Shown here in pieces: positions 10,867 to 22,713 of a stretch of DNA of 64,000 nt (the stretch's first letter is position 1; the number at the start of each line of letters is the position of its first letter). Source of the DNA: Heterobilharzia americana (lineage: Eukaryota; Platyhelminthes; Trematoda; Strigeidida; Schistosomatidae); assembly GCA_944470555.2 (NCBI GenBank), contig OX104129.1, positions 51,741,998 through 51,805,997 of the forward strand. Direction: 5' to 3'. The translations under genes were made by a program, and so were the position numbers. The notes beneath the pieces are model-generated. The model saw only the letters and a list, made by a program, of their open reading frames with translations. It was not told where the DNA came from and searched no databases.

Positions 10867-13800
10867 ATGCAAACATCTGCAACAGCGTCTACGTCGAAAT
10901 CAGATCTACCTAAAGTTTCCAAACTGCCAGGAAACAACACCGACAAACCAGGCCAGTCTAACACAACTGAGAGAGCTGAAAATAGTGGTACAACAGGATC
11001 TTTCGAGTGTAACATATGCCTTGATTCCGCTCGAGATGCAGTGGTGAGCATGTGTGGTCATCTTTTTTGTTGGCCATGTCTACATCGTTGGCTTGAAACA
11101 GCGGAAACGCGTACAGTGTGCCCAGTTTGCAAAGCTGCTATCAGCAGAGACAAAGTCAGTATTTTGTTAACTTTTTCTGTGTCGTATTTAACTTCGTTAC
11201 ACATATCTGATAATAATTGGTTATAAACACGCATTATTCAGAAATTTTTATACTTGAATATTGAAGAGTTGTGCTCCATTTATATGCGTCTATTAACCAG
11301 TTCTGCGGCAGTTATATTGTAACCCCATTGTGTTTTTATCCATAACAGTTTGGGAATCCATCCAATATTTTCTTCTGAATGCTATTTGTTGTTAGCTGGT
11401 TAAGTGAGTGCTGAAAAATTCAAGTCTAGTGAGTACAAGAGATGCTATGCGTTTTGAACACGGTACGAAAATGTTACTAATCCATTTCTTGTAGAACTGT
11501 ACGTATTAGTAGGTTGGAGATTGTTTAAGTTATTGAGGCTACCTGAAAGTTTTCAGAATCTATACTGCATTCCTTTTTGAAGTATCAATTCGTAAATATT
11601 GTTTTCACTTTTAACTGATACAGTAACTTTCTCCTCGTTCATTGAATCATTTATTAGCTATTCTTCATTTCATGTATTTTCCGATACGCTGTTTCTCCTA
11701 GTTCTACGGGTATTCAAAAACGATCGAAAAACCACCTGGGTGCATTTATGAATGTCGCTAATATTTATAATCTATCTTTCATTATTCTGTACCCCGAGCT
11801 TCGAAGCATTTAGTTTCATGGAATTTTCACAGAAAACACCACACTACTTATTTTTGAAACTAAGTAGCAAATGTGTTCACTGACAAACTGTTATTTTGAT
11901 CCTCAAACATTTGCCTGTTCCAGCATCCAGTGTTCACTATGAAATTCATAGGTGTGCACTGCTGAGGAGTCCTATAATAGGACAAAACAGCTGTTCAGTA
12001 CTTCCAGGTTTTCATTGTTTCCCCAACTAATGTCAGTCCATGGTGAATACCAACCTGAAATCAATAAATCCCCACAAACCTCCAAATTGAAGTTCACTTG
12101 TGTCAAAAATGTACGAGGAACAAAAAATAATGAATAAAGCATAGTGTTTGTATTTCTTATGTCGTTCATTTATGTGAGATACTAAGCTCATTCGGTTTCA
12201 ATTTTTGTGGAAATGGGTTGATTCCTAAGTTTTGCAGTGTAAACTACGAATTACTGGATAGTTGTAATCTAAGTACAGTAGTGATTAATATTGCAGAAAA
12301 AAGATTATGTAAACTCTGTCGGCTTAAGGATCCGATGGAATCAATTAAGCAAAATAATATAATCTATCAAATTCCATGTAATGACTATGAGGTCAAGTAC
12401 ATAGGTCAAACTAGTCGGTCGGGGTCAGTTAGAATGGCCGAACATAGGAATTTATCTAAGTATGGAATAACAGACCTAAATAAGATCAATAATCTAGAAA
12501 AAAACTCGGCTATTGCTATACATACATTAACACACAACCACACAATTGGGTGGGATAAACCCACTGTACTCAGGTTCAATATAATTAGGTGAAGAGAGAG
12601 ATTAATTACTGAATCTTTCAAGTTGTTATTCATCGTAGACTGACATCAGTTAGAGAAACAAAGGAAACCTGGGAGCACTGAACAGCTGTTTCATCCTAGT
12701 ATGGGACTCCTCAAAAGTGCACACCCACGACCCCGCCAGGGATCAAACCCATGGCCTTTGGGTTCCGTGGCCAGCACGTACTGAATCATTGTTTATCGAA
12801 TCAACACACAACACATGTGATAGAAATGACGCAACACATATACCAGAGATATCGAAAATTTTACTACCAATAAAAACAACTCATATAAAGTGACATAACT
12901 ATAAAAATCAAATGTCGAAAGTAGTGTGATTACATTGATATAAATATGAGCAATAATTTATACTCGAAACGTCATCAAGTGAATAATACTAGATCACTAT
13001 GTTATGAGTCAAATAAACAAATCCAATATGGAATTAAATTCTACCACAGTGCAGTGCCCAAGTTTTACACCTATACTCTATGTTTTCTATTTCTATCTTT
13101 CAAAGCAGAAAGTTTTCACCACTGTATTTCTGTATATGTTCTCTTAGTGTGTTCATTCAGTTTCAGTACTTTGCCACCTAGTTGATTATCTGCATGACAA
13201 AAATTTAATTTATATTGTAGGTGACTGTTAACAATCACTGTTCACCGCGAATCACAATAAATTATTGCCATCTCATACACCTGAAGGTTGCTAGTGAACA
13301 ATTTTTTATTCAATGAGGGATGTCATCAGTACAGGTGGTTGCCCATAAAACTATTGTCGTTCGTTGCGGATATGCATTTTCTGGGGATTCATGTTGAGAG
13401 ATTAATGGTGTTCGGAAAGTAAAAGTTTTAACATCTTATAATTTTAAAAGTCAAGTGTGAACGAAGAATATTCTTTTCAATAACTTCTCATCAGGTTCTG
13501 CAGTTACCAAATCAATTTTGTTGACATATTAATAACGAAAGTTTCAGAACATAGAATCATTGAAAGACCCAACTGAAAGAACAGAAAAAATCCGTTCACT
13601 AGAGAACCTTAAAGAAAGACTTATCTCGTCAGCTATGTTTGAAACCCGTAAGCAGTACGATTTCTTGTATGCTTATGGCTTACCCAAAATACGTAAACTA
13701 AAGTGCCATCCCCCCCTATCCTCGACATATCTCACTCGCATTACCACGGTATTGGACAGTGGCCAGTAAAACTACTACAGCCTTTACAGAATGAACTAGT

Positions 13801-15828
13801 CAGATATGGTGTCAAGGATACCTTCCAGTTTGTCAACAGAGTAAGTAACAATTATGAAAAGATGCATAGGACCTCTTGATATGACATCTCTATTTATCAG
13901 TGTTCTTCTAATTGAAACTGTGAACTACTTTTGCAAACAGCTGGTTGAAAGGAAAATAAATACTGACATCCCTTTTGTTGGTCAAGTGCACATTGTGCTC
14001 AGTTCTTGTTCAATAGCAAAATGTGCAATCAAATAGACGGTGTAACGATGGAATCCCCACTAGGCCCTATATTTCCTGATATATTTTTAGCTAAATTAAA
14101 AAACAGGCCTCTGAAGAATGACATTACCAATATAGATATGTATTGTCGCTATGTGCATGTTACATTTCTAGTTTATGGTAAATAAAAGTCTATTGATTCG
14201 ATCCTCAGTCCCTTCAATGACACCCATTCATTAGTTCATTTTGCAAACGAATGTGAAAGTTCTAATCATCTTCAATTCCTTGATGTCCTGCTGACAAGAA
14301 AAGAAAACGGTTCCTTGATATAGAAAGACAACCATAGCACAGTATACACACTCCTTCAATTTTGTAACAATGAAGTACAGATGAAATGATATTAGATGTT
14401 TAGCGTTTAGAGCAAGATCAGTCTGTCCCGAGGAATGTGTCGAGAACGAATTACAAGTCCTTCAAGATATTTTAAAGAAAAACGGATATTCTGTAAAGTT
14501 TCTAAAAGCAAACATAGCTCATGATACTCAGAAATATGAATTGACAAGAGTACAGAAAAAACCTTTCTTTCTGCGTCTGCAATTCAACTGAGATATCCCG
14601 AATGAAATTTTGTCACGACGTTTATCCAGAACAATAATAAAGTAGAACGCTTCACTCAGGACATCCGTGCCTCTCTTTTAAAAGTGAACCGTTATTCAAA
14701 CTGAGACTTACGGACCCCTTGCGTAATTCGGTCTCATCATCATGAATATACCAATTCAACTGTTTCTGTGAAACAAGTTATATGGGGCGCACCATTAGAT
14801 ACATCCGTCTCAGGATGCGAGAACATTTAGCAGCATGGTTTGCAAAGGGTGAGATCAACTCTTACTGTGACACACTGCGTTCCGAAGACTGTACCATCTG
14901 CATTGTCTTACGCATTCTCCATACAGCGGGAGGTGTAGCTATAAGATCAACTAAGCTTGAACTTAGTACTTAAGAAGAACACTACTCCCTTGACTGAACG
15001 ATATTCCCTCAACCTTTTTGTTTCTTTCTTAATCTTTTTCCCCTTCCTGCTCCTTCCTATGATGACATCCACTCTATTTCTGCCATTATGGTAAAATTGT
15101 GTCATTCTTTGTACTAATCATCACTCGTTCAAGACAATACAACCTTGAACTTCAATTTTCCGTCTGATCACCAATAAATCATAAATGTTTACATTCAACT
15201 TGCCACCCCGATTGACGTACATATATGTTTTAACTGTTATTCCATACCCATTCTAAAATGCATTCGCAGCAAATTTCGGCTCTTAGTATGTTAACGAAAT
15301 CAATTTTATATCTATAGAACCTAACTAGAAGTTATCGAAAAGAATATTCTTCGTTCATATTTGACTCTTAATATATGAAATTGGAATTTTTAATTGTTTG
15401 AAATCTTACAATTTATCGGAGAATAGTTGTGCTAAGCTATATTTTTTTCTGGTCAGGTTATTCCTCTCTATGGACGTGGTGCAGACCACACACAAGACCC
15501 TCGCACAAAAATTCCACCTCGTCCAGCTGGTCATCGCACAGAACCCGATCAAGGTATGGGGACTTTCGGAGGAACATGGGGAGGATTATTCGGTGGTTCA
15601 GATGGGGGAAATTTTCGGATGTCAGTTGGTATTGGAGCATTCCCATTCGGATTTCTTGCAACAACTTTTAACTTAGGTGGAAGTGGTACTTCCGCTAATC
15701 CGAACAGTGGTAATGTCAACAGTCGACCGGTTTCACCGGATAATTTTTGGACTGCTGACTCAGAGACTATGTCAAAGCTATGTTTATTTATTGCTATATT
15801 TTTCATTGGCTGGTTGTTAATTGCGTAA
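10867..15828 (+). CDS. RNF185: RNF5/RNF185-type membrane RING E3 ubiquitin ligase
   Basis: Two exons, 10867-11154 and 15457-15828, meet in phase 0 (AAA|GTCAGT donor, TGGTCAG acceptor) and give 219 residues; human RNF185 has 192. The C3HC4 RING uses C48, C51, C63, H65, C68, C71, C85 and C88. It is followed by the family signature [13 protein letters not shown] across the splice junction, a [11 protein letters not shown] segment, the [17 protein letters not shown] membrane segment and a C-terminal anchor ending FFIGWLLIA. Such ligases sit in the ER or outer mitochondrial membrane and act in ER-associated degradation and autophagy; that is family knowledge. The serine/threonine-rich N-terminus (residues 1-44) is poorly conserved. 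RNF5 and RNF185 cannot be separated from this sequence alone. The 4.3 kb intron is filled largely by Penelope elements. Confidence 0.93.
11930..12080 (+). repeat. Penelope-type terminal repeat with mutated hammerhead
   Basis: The plus strand reads CTGAGGAGTCC...GGACAAAACAGCTG, a hammerhead with a correct CUGANGA box, but the catalytic GAAAC is changed to AAAAC (G12 to A). The downstream string TTTTCATTG...CTAATGTCAGTCCATGGTGAATAC matches the right arm of the 232-406 palindrome. It lies just upstream of the Penelope GIY-YIG fragment in the same orientation. Confidence 0.65.
12218..12592 (+). mobile_element. Penelope-like element fragment with GIY-YIG endonuclease domain
   Basis: An open stretch encodes [12 protein letters not shown], then [18 protein letters not shown] and [15 protein letters not shown]. 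This is the linker-cysteine motif followed by a GIY-YIG nuclease start (YIG at 12398-12406) with the conserved Arg and the EH of the nuclease helix. Penelope-like elements pair a reverse transcriptase with such a C-terminal nuclease. The RT part is missing here, so this is a 5'-truncated copy. A related but shorter piece is at 40.4 kb. Confidence 0.75.
12625..12725 (-). repeat. Inverted Penelope terminal repeat with mutated hammerhead
   Basis: The same repeat as at 232-406, placed in opposite orientation directly after the GIY-YIG fragment. The minus strand reads TGAGGAGTCCCATACTAGGATGAAAC. The core is nearly complete, but the stem-II C next to GAAAC has changed to T. Direct and inverted repeats on either side of one body are a known Penelope insertion pattern. 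Confidence 0.6.
12785..13090 (+). mobile_element. Penelope-element tail fragment
   Basis: The motif ATGACGCAACAC...ATGAGCAATAATTTATACTCGAAACGTCA recurs at about 37085-37225 and, more diverged, at about 40650-40795. The copy here continues through TCTACCACAGTGCAGTGCCC, which also follows at 40.86 kb. It is non-coding and in plus orientation. Confidence 0.55.
13560..15000 (+). mobile_element. Degraded Penelope-like element with reverse transcriptase and nuclease remnants
   Basis: In broken frames the order is: [11 protein letters not shown] (about 13660-13700), [20 protein letters not shown] (about 13867-13926), [26 protein letters not shown] (about 14125-14178), [16 protein letters not shown], then [19 protein letters not shown] (about 14785-14841) and [10 protein letters not shown]. 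This is the Penelope RT with its nuclease tail. The catalytic YVDD is changed to YVHV (14150-14161), and many stops interrupt it, so it is dead. It belongs to a different subfamily from the 12.2 kb fragment, judging by its nuclease part. It sits in the intron of the RING ligase gene. Confidence 0.8.
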
Positions 15829-17447
15829 TTGCTGTTATGCGAAATATGTGATAGATTATCTAATTTCTATTCTCACTTCTTGTTTTATTTTAATATAAAC
15901 TGACAATTGAGTTTCCGCTTCTTTGTAAGGTTATTTCAACTAACATCTACATTGTTTTCAAAAGTATTTAGGTTTTTAGTTGGTTTTATGTTTTCACAGG
16001 CCTAATAGTGTATGCAAGTAATACTTTTTGTAAAATCCGGTATGTGAAGTGTGTTAATTTCTTTAAATGACCGTATAAACAAATGTGTTTATTGAAATTG
16101 TTTAATTCCTGTTGAAATTCTCCTGGATATTACATTTTTCCTCTCCCTTTCAGCCTTATCTTTTTCTCAGTCGTTTTTAATTATTTTAATAGTGAATATG
16201 ATGGTTGTGTAAAGTGTGATGTGTTTTTCATCATAGTGACATTTAATTCTGATAATTGTGCAATTAACAGACCTCTTTTCAATGCACACGTAAATGAAAG
16301 TTAAAAAAACATAAATGATCATTCCGTGGTTTTTAAACGTAAAAGCAAGCGTATTTTTGTTGTGATGTGAAACGGTGTTGGTGTATAGCTTTTGTTGAAG
16401 CGATAATGAGTAGTTAATTTATTACAAATGATCGACCGATATAACCGTATCGATCTCATGGCAATATTTAATACATATATATGTACTTTATGGCTACTAA
16501 AGTTTCATTTCTTGGTTGATTTATTTCCTTGTTCTGTGTAAATAGACGGTTTCGAGTGGAATAACGCTTAATTGGAGTTATAAGCAATGCATTAGTTGCC
16601 TGGCAGTTTTGATTGGAGTACTATATTAAATGATGAGACGCTAAGCAGCCTAAAACTCTACCACTGTCTACTTTTGATCAGTACTTAATTAAATTAATTA
16701 ATTAAATTTCACTTGGTCTTTCTACAATACTTGTGAGCATCCATTTGTTAATCACAAGATAACCTACTAAATATGTCACTTAATCACCTTACTTGTGTGG
16801 AATGTTTAGTCTTGTTCATCCACTGTTCTACACTATTTGATTACGAAAAACATGTTTAGAGGTGTAAGGATATGTTATATCTCCTACCATTGGCAATAAT
16901 TTGTTGTAGCACTAACTGACATCATCTACATACTTTTTATCAGATGCAAAATGTGCACAAAAAACTGGATTCATAGAGGAACAGTTATTGTTTATTTACT
17001 AATTACAAACTGGAGGATATCAAGGTGTTTACAGTGAAGTTAATCGCACCGGTGTTTTCAGAGTTGCTTTTTCAAACAGTGAGGTAACTTGTTGCAACAG
17101 GGATATTTATAAGTTGTTTTCCGGTGCACATCCTCCCAAAAATTTGATGCTTTTAATAGCCTACTGTTGTTTTAGACAAAAGTTATATTCCAAAACGTTT
17201 GGTAGCTATGGTTCTCTGCTTCTAGTATGCAACTCTTACCAGTATGTTCAAGCTCTGCATTGACATTTTGGCATCTTCTGTATGAGGTTTAGCTCGTAGT
17301 CTTACATACAAACATACCCGGTCTACAAGTTGTATTTTCGGGTCGGATGGTTGAGGTTTAGAGAAATGTAGGCGGGTCAGTTAAGAATCAACACTCCGTC
17401 GTTTAGAAAGGAAAAAATTAGTCATACTAGTAGTTCCATGATTCCGG

Positions 17448-17449
<2 letters not shown>

Positions 17450-17482
<33 letters not shown>

Positions 17483-17498
17483 GTGTGTGTGTGTGTGA
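17450..17498. repeat. Compound (TA)n(TG)n microsatellite
   Basis: About 15 TA units are followed directly by about 9 GT/TG units. A probable polymorphic marker. Confidence 0.9.
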
Positions 17499-19202
17499 AT
17501 CGTTCTCATTCGATGGAAGGGCTTATAGAGCCATCACACTGCATACTGAAAAGGATCGATCAGGATTTGAATCCTCTGCGTGGAACCGCAGCCTTAGTTA
17601 ATAGCCGTCATTTCTACAAGATGAGTCAACATGTGAAAATACGGACCAGAAAGAAGGGGTAAACGCGGTTAGAGCGTTCGCTTGCATCTCATTCTTCCCG
17701 TTTTATGTCAGTGCTCACAAATGTGACTACTTATCATGGTTTAGGTCTCATTGTATCTGGTAGTATTTATAGCTCGCAGCGAGTATTCCTTAAGCGGAAA
17801 ATAGACTGAAATAATTTAAATGTTGCATTTTTTTCAGTTACACGGACATACTACCTTATTTATAAAACCCCAACCTCGTCTTGTGGTCCATTATCGGACA
17901 TCAAGTTATAGGTTTTGAGGTTGATCTTCAACCATTTTCAGATCTGAAAAGTATCTGTCTGATGGCTAAACCCTTATAAGTTTGAATGCTGGGAATCATT
18001 GGTTGGAGAAGCTTATTGATAAGACTGAAAATCGTTGAGAATGGTGGAGATATACGCACCTTATCTTATATTTGACATCTTAGTTAAGATCGTTTCATTT
18101 TATTATTCAGTTTAATGTAGTTCATACCCACTTCCTTTTTTGCACTGTTGAAAAAAACTGTAACCGATGCCTGTATGTCGCGCTAATCTATCTGTTGTTG
18201 CTTTCTTGTTGAAGACAATTTTTAGACAGTCAAGTCTTCAAGGGAGATGTTGAACTGAGTACTACGAATATAAATACTTATTATTCACTAGCCATCATCT
18301 CATTCATCCATCTTTTCTCCTAGTCGTTAATATTTGCAGTTACCACAACTGGACGAAAGGAGAATGACTAGTGTACAGTATATCGAGGTAACCTCATGGA
18401 ATGTACCAATTCGAACGATAACTCACATCCGATAGTGGGCCAAAATGAGTACTACTGATTACTCTGGTTCAGCTGAAGTTGTAAGAAAACTAATCTCTTC
18501 AAAAGCCCAAGACAATTATGTGTTCTTATCCATGGAATCGCTTTTCACACGTCTAGGTCGTCTTAAAAGTTAACAGGTGAAAGCTTGTATCCGGAAATCG
18601 CAACTGCTTGGACACGCTAAATCCTTGAACGTAAACGGGTGGTGGATACGGGTCATAAGTAGAAAAGATGGCTTATAAACCCCACTGTGAACACCGAATG
18701 AGGTTGTCTCACTACCTCGAGAATTGGATTTCAAGTCTATGATTTGCAAGTAGTCTTATGAAACACGAATCATCATTAATCTCGCCGTAATTTAAAAGCC
18801 AAAGTTCAATGGATAAAACTGCATTACACCACTTACCAACAACAACCAGGTATATATTTCTTCATCTCTCAAGTGTCGGCTAGAGAATTTCTCACAGTGA
18901 GGGGTGAGAGTTTGGCTTTAATTTAGGAAATTGCTCTAAAACCTTATGCGAAGTTATTGGTTCGGACCCTGTGACGGTCTCGCAAGAGTATCATGAATGA
19001 GAAGTCTGTCTACATAAGTTGGGGCAGCACCGTTGCAAATCGAGGATTTCTGCACCAATTGTTTTGATCTAACATTAAGGCGTAAATTCTAATTTATTCA
19101 ACATGTACACACGAATAGTGTTTGTAGCCAGTGTCCTATCACACGTTGTAAAACCTCACTTCTAAGTTAACTGCTGCATTGAACTAATGTGTTTCCTCCT
19201 TT

Positions 19203-19214
19203 CATTTTAGTCCT
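19203..19214 (+). promoter_or_regulatory. Splice acceptor 4 nt before the POP5 start codon
   Basis: A pyrimidine-rich tract ending TTCATTTTAG at 19210 is followed by TCCT and the ATG. It is either the end of a 5' UTR intron or a spliced-leader trans-splicing site, a process well known in schistosomes. The sequence does not decide between them. Confidence 0.5.
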
Positions 19215-21380
19215 ATGGTTCGTGTGAAAAACCGATATCTTGTTTGCTTCGTTTCCATCCAACCAAATAACCCCAGTACATTTATACCAGGTTATCCGGG
19301 TTGTCAGAAGGACGACTCAGCTGCTATGCGTCTGAGTGAATCTGATCTCTCAGTTATGATAAGACAGAACATCACTTTAGCACACGGTTCACTGGGAGTT
19401 GGTCAATCCATGTCGCGTCTAAGGGTTATTCATTGGTGTCCTGCCTCTGGTTTGCTTGTTATCCGCTGTCTTCGTAGTGTATCAGCCTATGTTCAGACAG
19501 CTTTATCTTTGGTTACTAGCCTAGATATTGGTAAGTTGAAATTTTATTTTATTCTGGGCTTTTAAAATACCATATCACTGGTGTTAAACTGAGACCTAAA
19601 CGTTTTAACAGCTTAGCCAGTAGAGCATAGGATTAGAAATCTGGAAAACTCTAGTTCAAAGCCTATCCAGAATGGTCTCTTCCTTTGGAATCCATCAGTT
19701 ATCACAACTGTGCACTTTGTTCCAAACAGTTTGGAATTCTCAACTTAATATATAGTTATGGTTGATTAGATAGTGTTATACTTCTAAAGTGTTGAACGTT
19801 CATCTCATGACCATCAACAGAAAAAGGTGCTCCTTTATGGTGCAAATCAAAATGCGTTTCCTTCGTAGACCTTACTACTAGTTAAAGCAAGTTTTGATAT
19901 GAGTGACGAGTGTGTTTCTTTATCAGTTTCATTCACAGTGCCATATTATACTATGTTTTGTAACTGTAACGTAGAGGGAGACGGAATTTCACCCATACAG
20001 ACTAAGGTATGGGCAACTGATCAGTGAGACAGTCGTAATGTTGGAAACAGAAATGCATAAAACGTTGTGCCAAGTCATAATTATTCAATAGAACAGTTTT
20101 AGTCGTCGACCACTTTCATCAACTTGTCGTTGATTAAGTAACTTCAGAAATATGAATAACTCTAAAGTGCTGGCAGTATATGTTGAGACTTTTAAAAGGA
20201 AAAGGAATAATTAAAAGGGAGGTGCGCCTCACATGATGGCTAAACTTTATTATATTAATATAGCATTTTCAAACGCAAAATTACATACCTATCTAGGGGT
20301 GAGAGCTGTTTAATGAAAGGTTAGTGTAGAGCCATTGATGAGGAACTAATTGAAAAAAAAATTTCTTCGCTCACATTGTTTGTTTTACTAAATGTCTAAA
20401 TGGGAATCTTTGCATTTATTATATTAGTAATAGGAGCCTAATTCTAAGCATCAATACTCAAGTTTGCAACATCATTGTGATACTAATATACCATCAAGTT
20501 AGATTATCTAATGGAATGCAGTATCCTTTTTTACTTGCATGATTTCACACACCACTTTCAAGTTGGGTGAGACAATGTAGGCTCTGATCTAGTCGGTCTT
20601 TATCGGCCACATGCAAGACAATTCGTATTTAGGAAAGAGGCGTGGAAGCACTATTTGACGCAACAAAAGCACAAGCTAATACTTTGTATATATAGGTGAG
20701 CTGTATTATTGTCGAATAGTGGAGTTGGCAACGCAACTGTCTTCTTATGCAATCTAGCTGAGTTATGAGACTGAGTAATTGTTGGATGAATTAGAGAACG
20801 ATCATATCAAACAACAATTCATATAAACTCCCATGTATGATACTGGATGTTAGCATACTAGACTGTTATTTAGAAAGTACTGAATAAAAAAGTTTTAGGT
20901 TAGATATACGGTTGTGGTACGAAAGTAAGTAGCAACACTGCACAGAATCGTAAGTGCATTGGATTGAGTATGAAGTCACTGAGTAATCTAGGTTTCAAGT
21001 AGAATAAGAACAGGTGGTTGTCTCTTGGTCTCAGCATTCCCAAGATTAAGCGAAACAAGACAGATTTTGCAACTGTGATAACTACGACCTTGAGTCTTAA
21101 GATTTTTATTTCAAATAACCCCACTTGATATCAAATTTTGCGTGCAAAAATGTTGACTTCTTTTCCTTCTAATTATTTAAAAGGTGGACAGAAGAGGACA
21201 GCAGTAATCGACGTTTACCATGTGAGTGGAACGGTTAGAGGCTGTCAGAAATACTTAGTCAAATTTTATTCTCACCACCTATTTTCAAGACCGGAAAAGG
21301 TATTTCGAACTGCTCTGTCTATTGCGGTTGAACAAAGTATTATTACTCCATATCCGCCTACCATAAATGAAGAGTATTAA
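19215..21380 (+). CDS. POP5: POP5, RNase P/MRP protein subunit
   Basis: Exons 19215-19530 and 21184-21380 join in phase 1 (ATTG|GTAAGT donor, TTAAAAG acceptor) into a 170-residue protein; human POP5 has 163. The N-terminus MVRVKNRYLVCFV matches the family start MVRFKHRYLL. The middle has GLLVIRCLR, and the second exon has the family signature HVSGTVRGCQKYLVKFY (human HVGGTIRTCQKFLIQY). POP5 binds the RNA of RNase P and RNase MRP and is needed for tRNA 5' maturation and rRNA processing in nucleus and nucleolus. An insertion of about 20 residues after FVSIQPNN lengthens the N-terminal domain relative to human. A poly(A) signal AATAAA lies at 21399-21404, only 19 nt past the stop. Confidence 0.93.
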
Positions 21381-21625
21381 CTTTGCTATTGTTTACGGAA
21401 TAAAGTGAATTGTTGTTGTCTGAAAACGGCTGTTTTAATCTGAATATGAGATACGGAGACAAATTATATAAAACTAGGTCTGAATGAGGTTGCTTGTTCC
21501 ACCGTCTCTCGAGCGACCAAATAAAACTTGAATCAAAATGATTCCAAGGGATATCTTCCTGAAAAAAATTTGACGGTCGTAATACAATAATATGAATCGT
21601 ACAACAACAATCGAAAGTAGTTACA

Positions 21626-21990
21626 GAGGTCGAGCGATCCAGCCCTGTGTAGCAACGGGAAATTACAAGTGTCATTACAACAACTGATACCCGTTGCACA
21701 AGAGGTGGCTATCGTGCCCCAGTGGATAACGTTGTGGCGTTTGGAGCGAAGGGTACTGGGTTCGAGCCTCAGTGGGAACATCACTCGCTGGAGTCCAGGT
21801 ACGTCCGGCTGACGGGTCCCAAGTAGGACAAAACGCGCATCCTGGATTCATCTGGTAGTCACCAAGATCAACGTGACACCATGAATATCCGGCAGTATTG
21901 AGGCATCTTCATAGGAGCCCATCTGCTAACAGAGGCTGAGCATTTCGGCCCTGTATAGCAACAGGAACTTACAAGCATCATTACAAGTCT
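21626..21990 (+). mobile_element. Tandem Sm-alpha-like hammerhead SINE (tail plus full unit)
   Basis: A full unit has an A-box-like TGCCCCAGTGG (about 21715), a B-box GGTTCGAGCCT (21759-21769), a hammerhead at 21795-21848 and a 3' part ending GCCCTGTATAGCAACAGG...ATTACAAG. Directly before it (21626-21690) lies a second copy of that same 3' end, so two units stood head to tail. The hammerhead is degraded: CTGACGG for CTGATGA, and AAAAC for GAAAC. Such pol III-driven hammerhead SINEs are established for schistosomes. It lies just beyond the POP5 poly(A) site. Confidence 0.85.
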
Positions 21991-22621
21991 TGTTGAACTT
22001 TTTATTCAGGTACACTGCTCATGAACTCAGCGCTTTGATTAAGCTGATGAAACGCAAAACTTATGGCAGGAAGTTGGTGGTTAGTTAATCGTCACTGAAA
22101 AGTAAAATAGTTGTCGATCGATAAACTTTTACCAATTCGTATACTTTACTCTAAGCTATACAACCGATAGTCCGTGTAAAGCAAAAGGAAATTTGAACTA
22201 CGTAATCTCATATAGCTGAACGGCAGTAATTAAGTTTTGTTTATGCGCCGAGAAGGTTGGTAGTCAACTGACTGATCAGTAAAATCACACTAAGAGAAAG
22301 AGTTTATTTCCAGATTCAGTTAACAAGGGTTCTGGTATTACTGCATACGGGAGCATGTTTGAATACAAGATGTCTCAAATAATCTGAGGATTTTATTCGC
22401 AAAAGATAAAAACAAGCAACTTACAGGAGAGTATTGTGTTGCTGCACAAAAACTAAACAAAATATCAACGAATCGTTAGATATACTATTGTAGAGTAATA
22501 GTAATAGGACTGATGTGCACAATATTATATATTAAAATTATAAAGCATGATAGATTCTGGAAGTGAAAAGAAATAAAATTAAAAACACTGACAATACAAT
22601 GAAGCATAAAAGGTTAAATAC

Positions 22622-22713
<92 letters not shown>

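Larger units (their letters stand above)
15829..19214. other. 3' UTR and spacer between the RING ligase gene and POP5
   Basis: AT-rich sequence. A near-consensus poly(A) signal (AATATAAA) lies near 15890. A TA/TG microsatellite is annotated separately. No exon or recognised element was found between 15.9 and 19.2 kb. The segment 18.3-18.9 kb looks somewhat repeat-like but matches nothing else in the window. Confidence 0.4.

Noticed and set aside
10599..11051. 150-codon minus-strand frame opposite the RING exon
   Set aside because: It overlaps the clear RNF5/RNF185 exon on the other strand and has no family-like features; a shadow frame.
17560..17680. B-box-like GATTTGAATCC and GGTTAGAGCG near the TA/TG repeat
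   Set aside because: The order and strand of the boxes do not make a tRNA or a known SINE unit.
19590..19690. tRNA-like segment (TAGCCAGTAGAGC and AGTTCAAAGCC boxes)
   Set aside because: Spacing resembles pol III A/B boxes, but no cloverleaf with an acceptor stem or anticodon loop could be built; at most an old SINE remnant.
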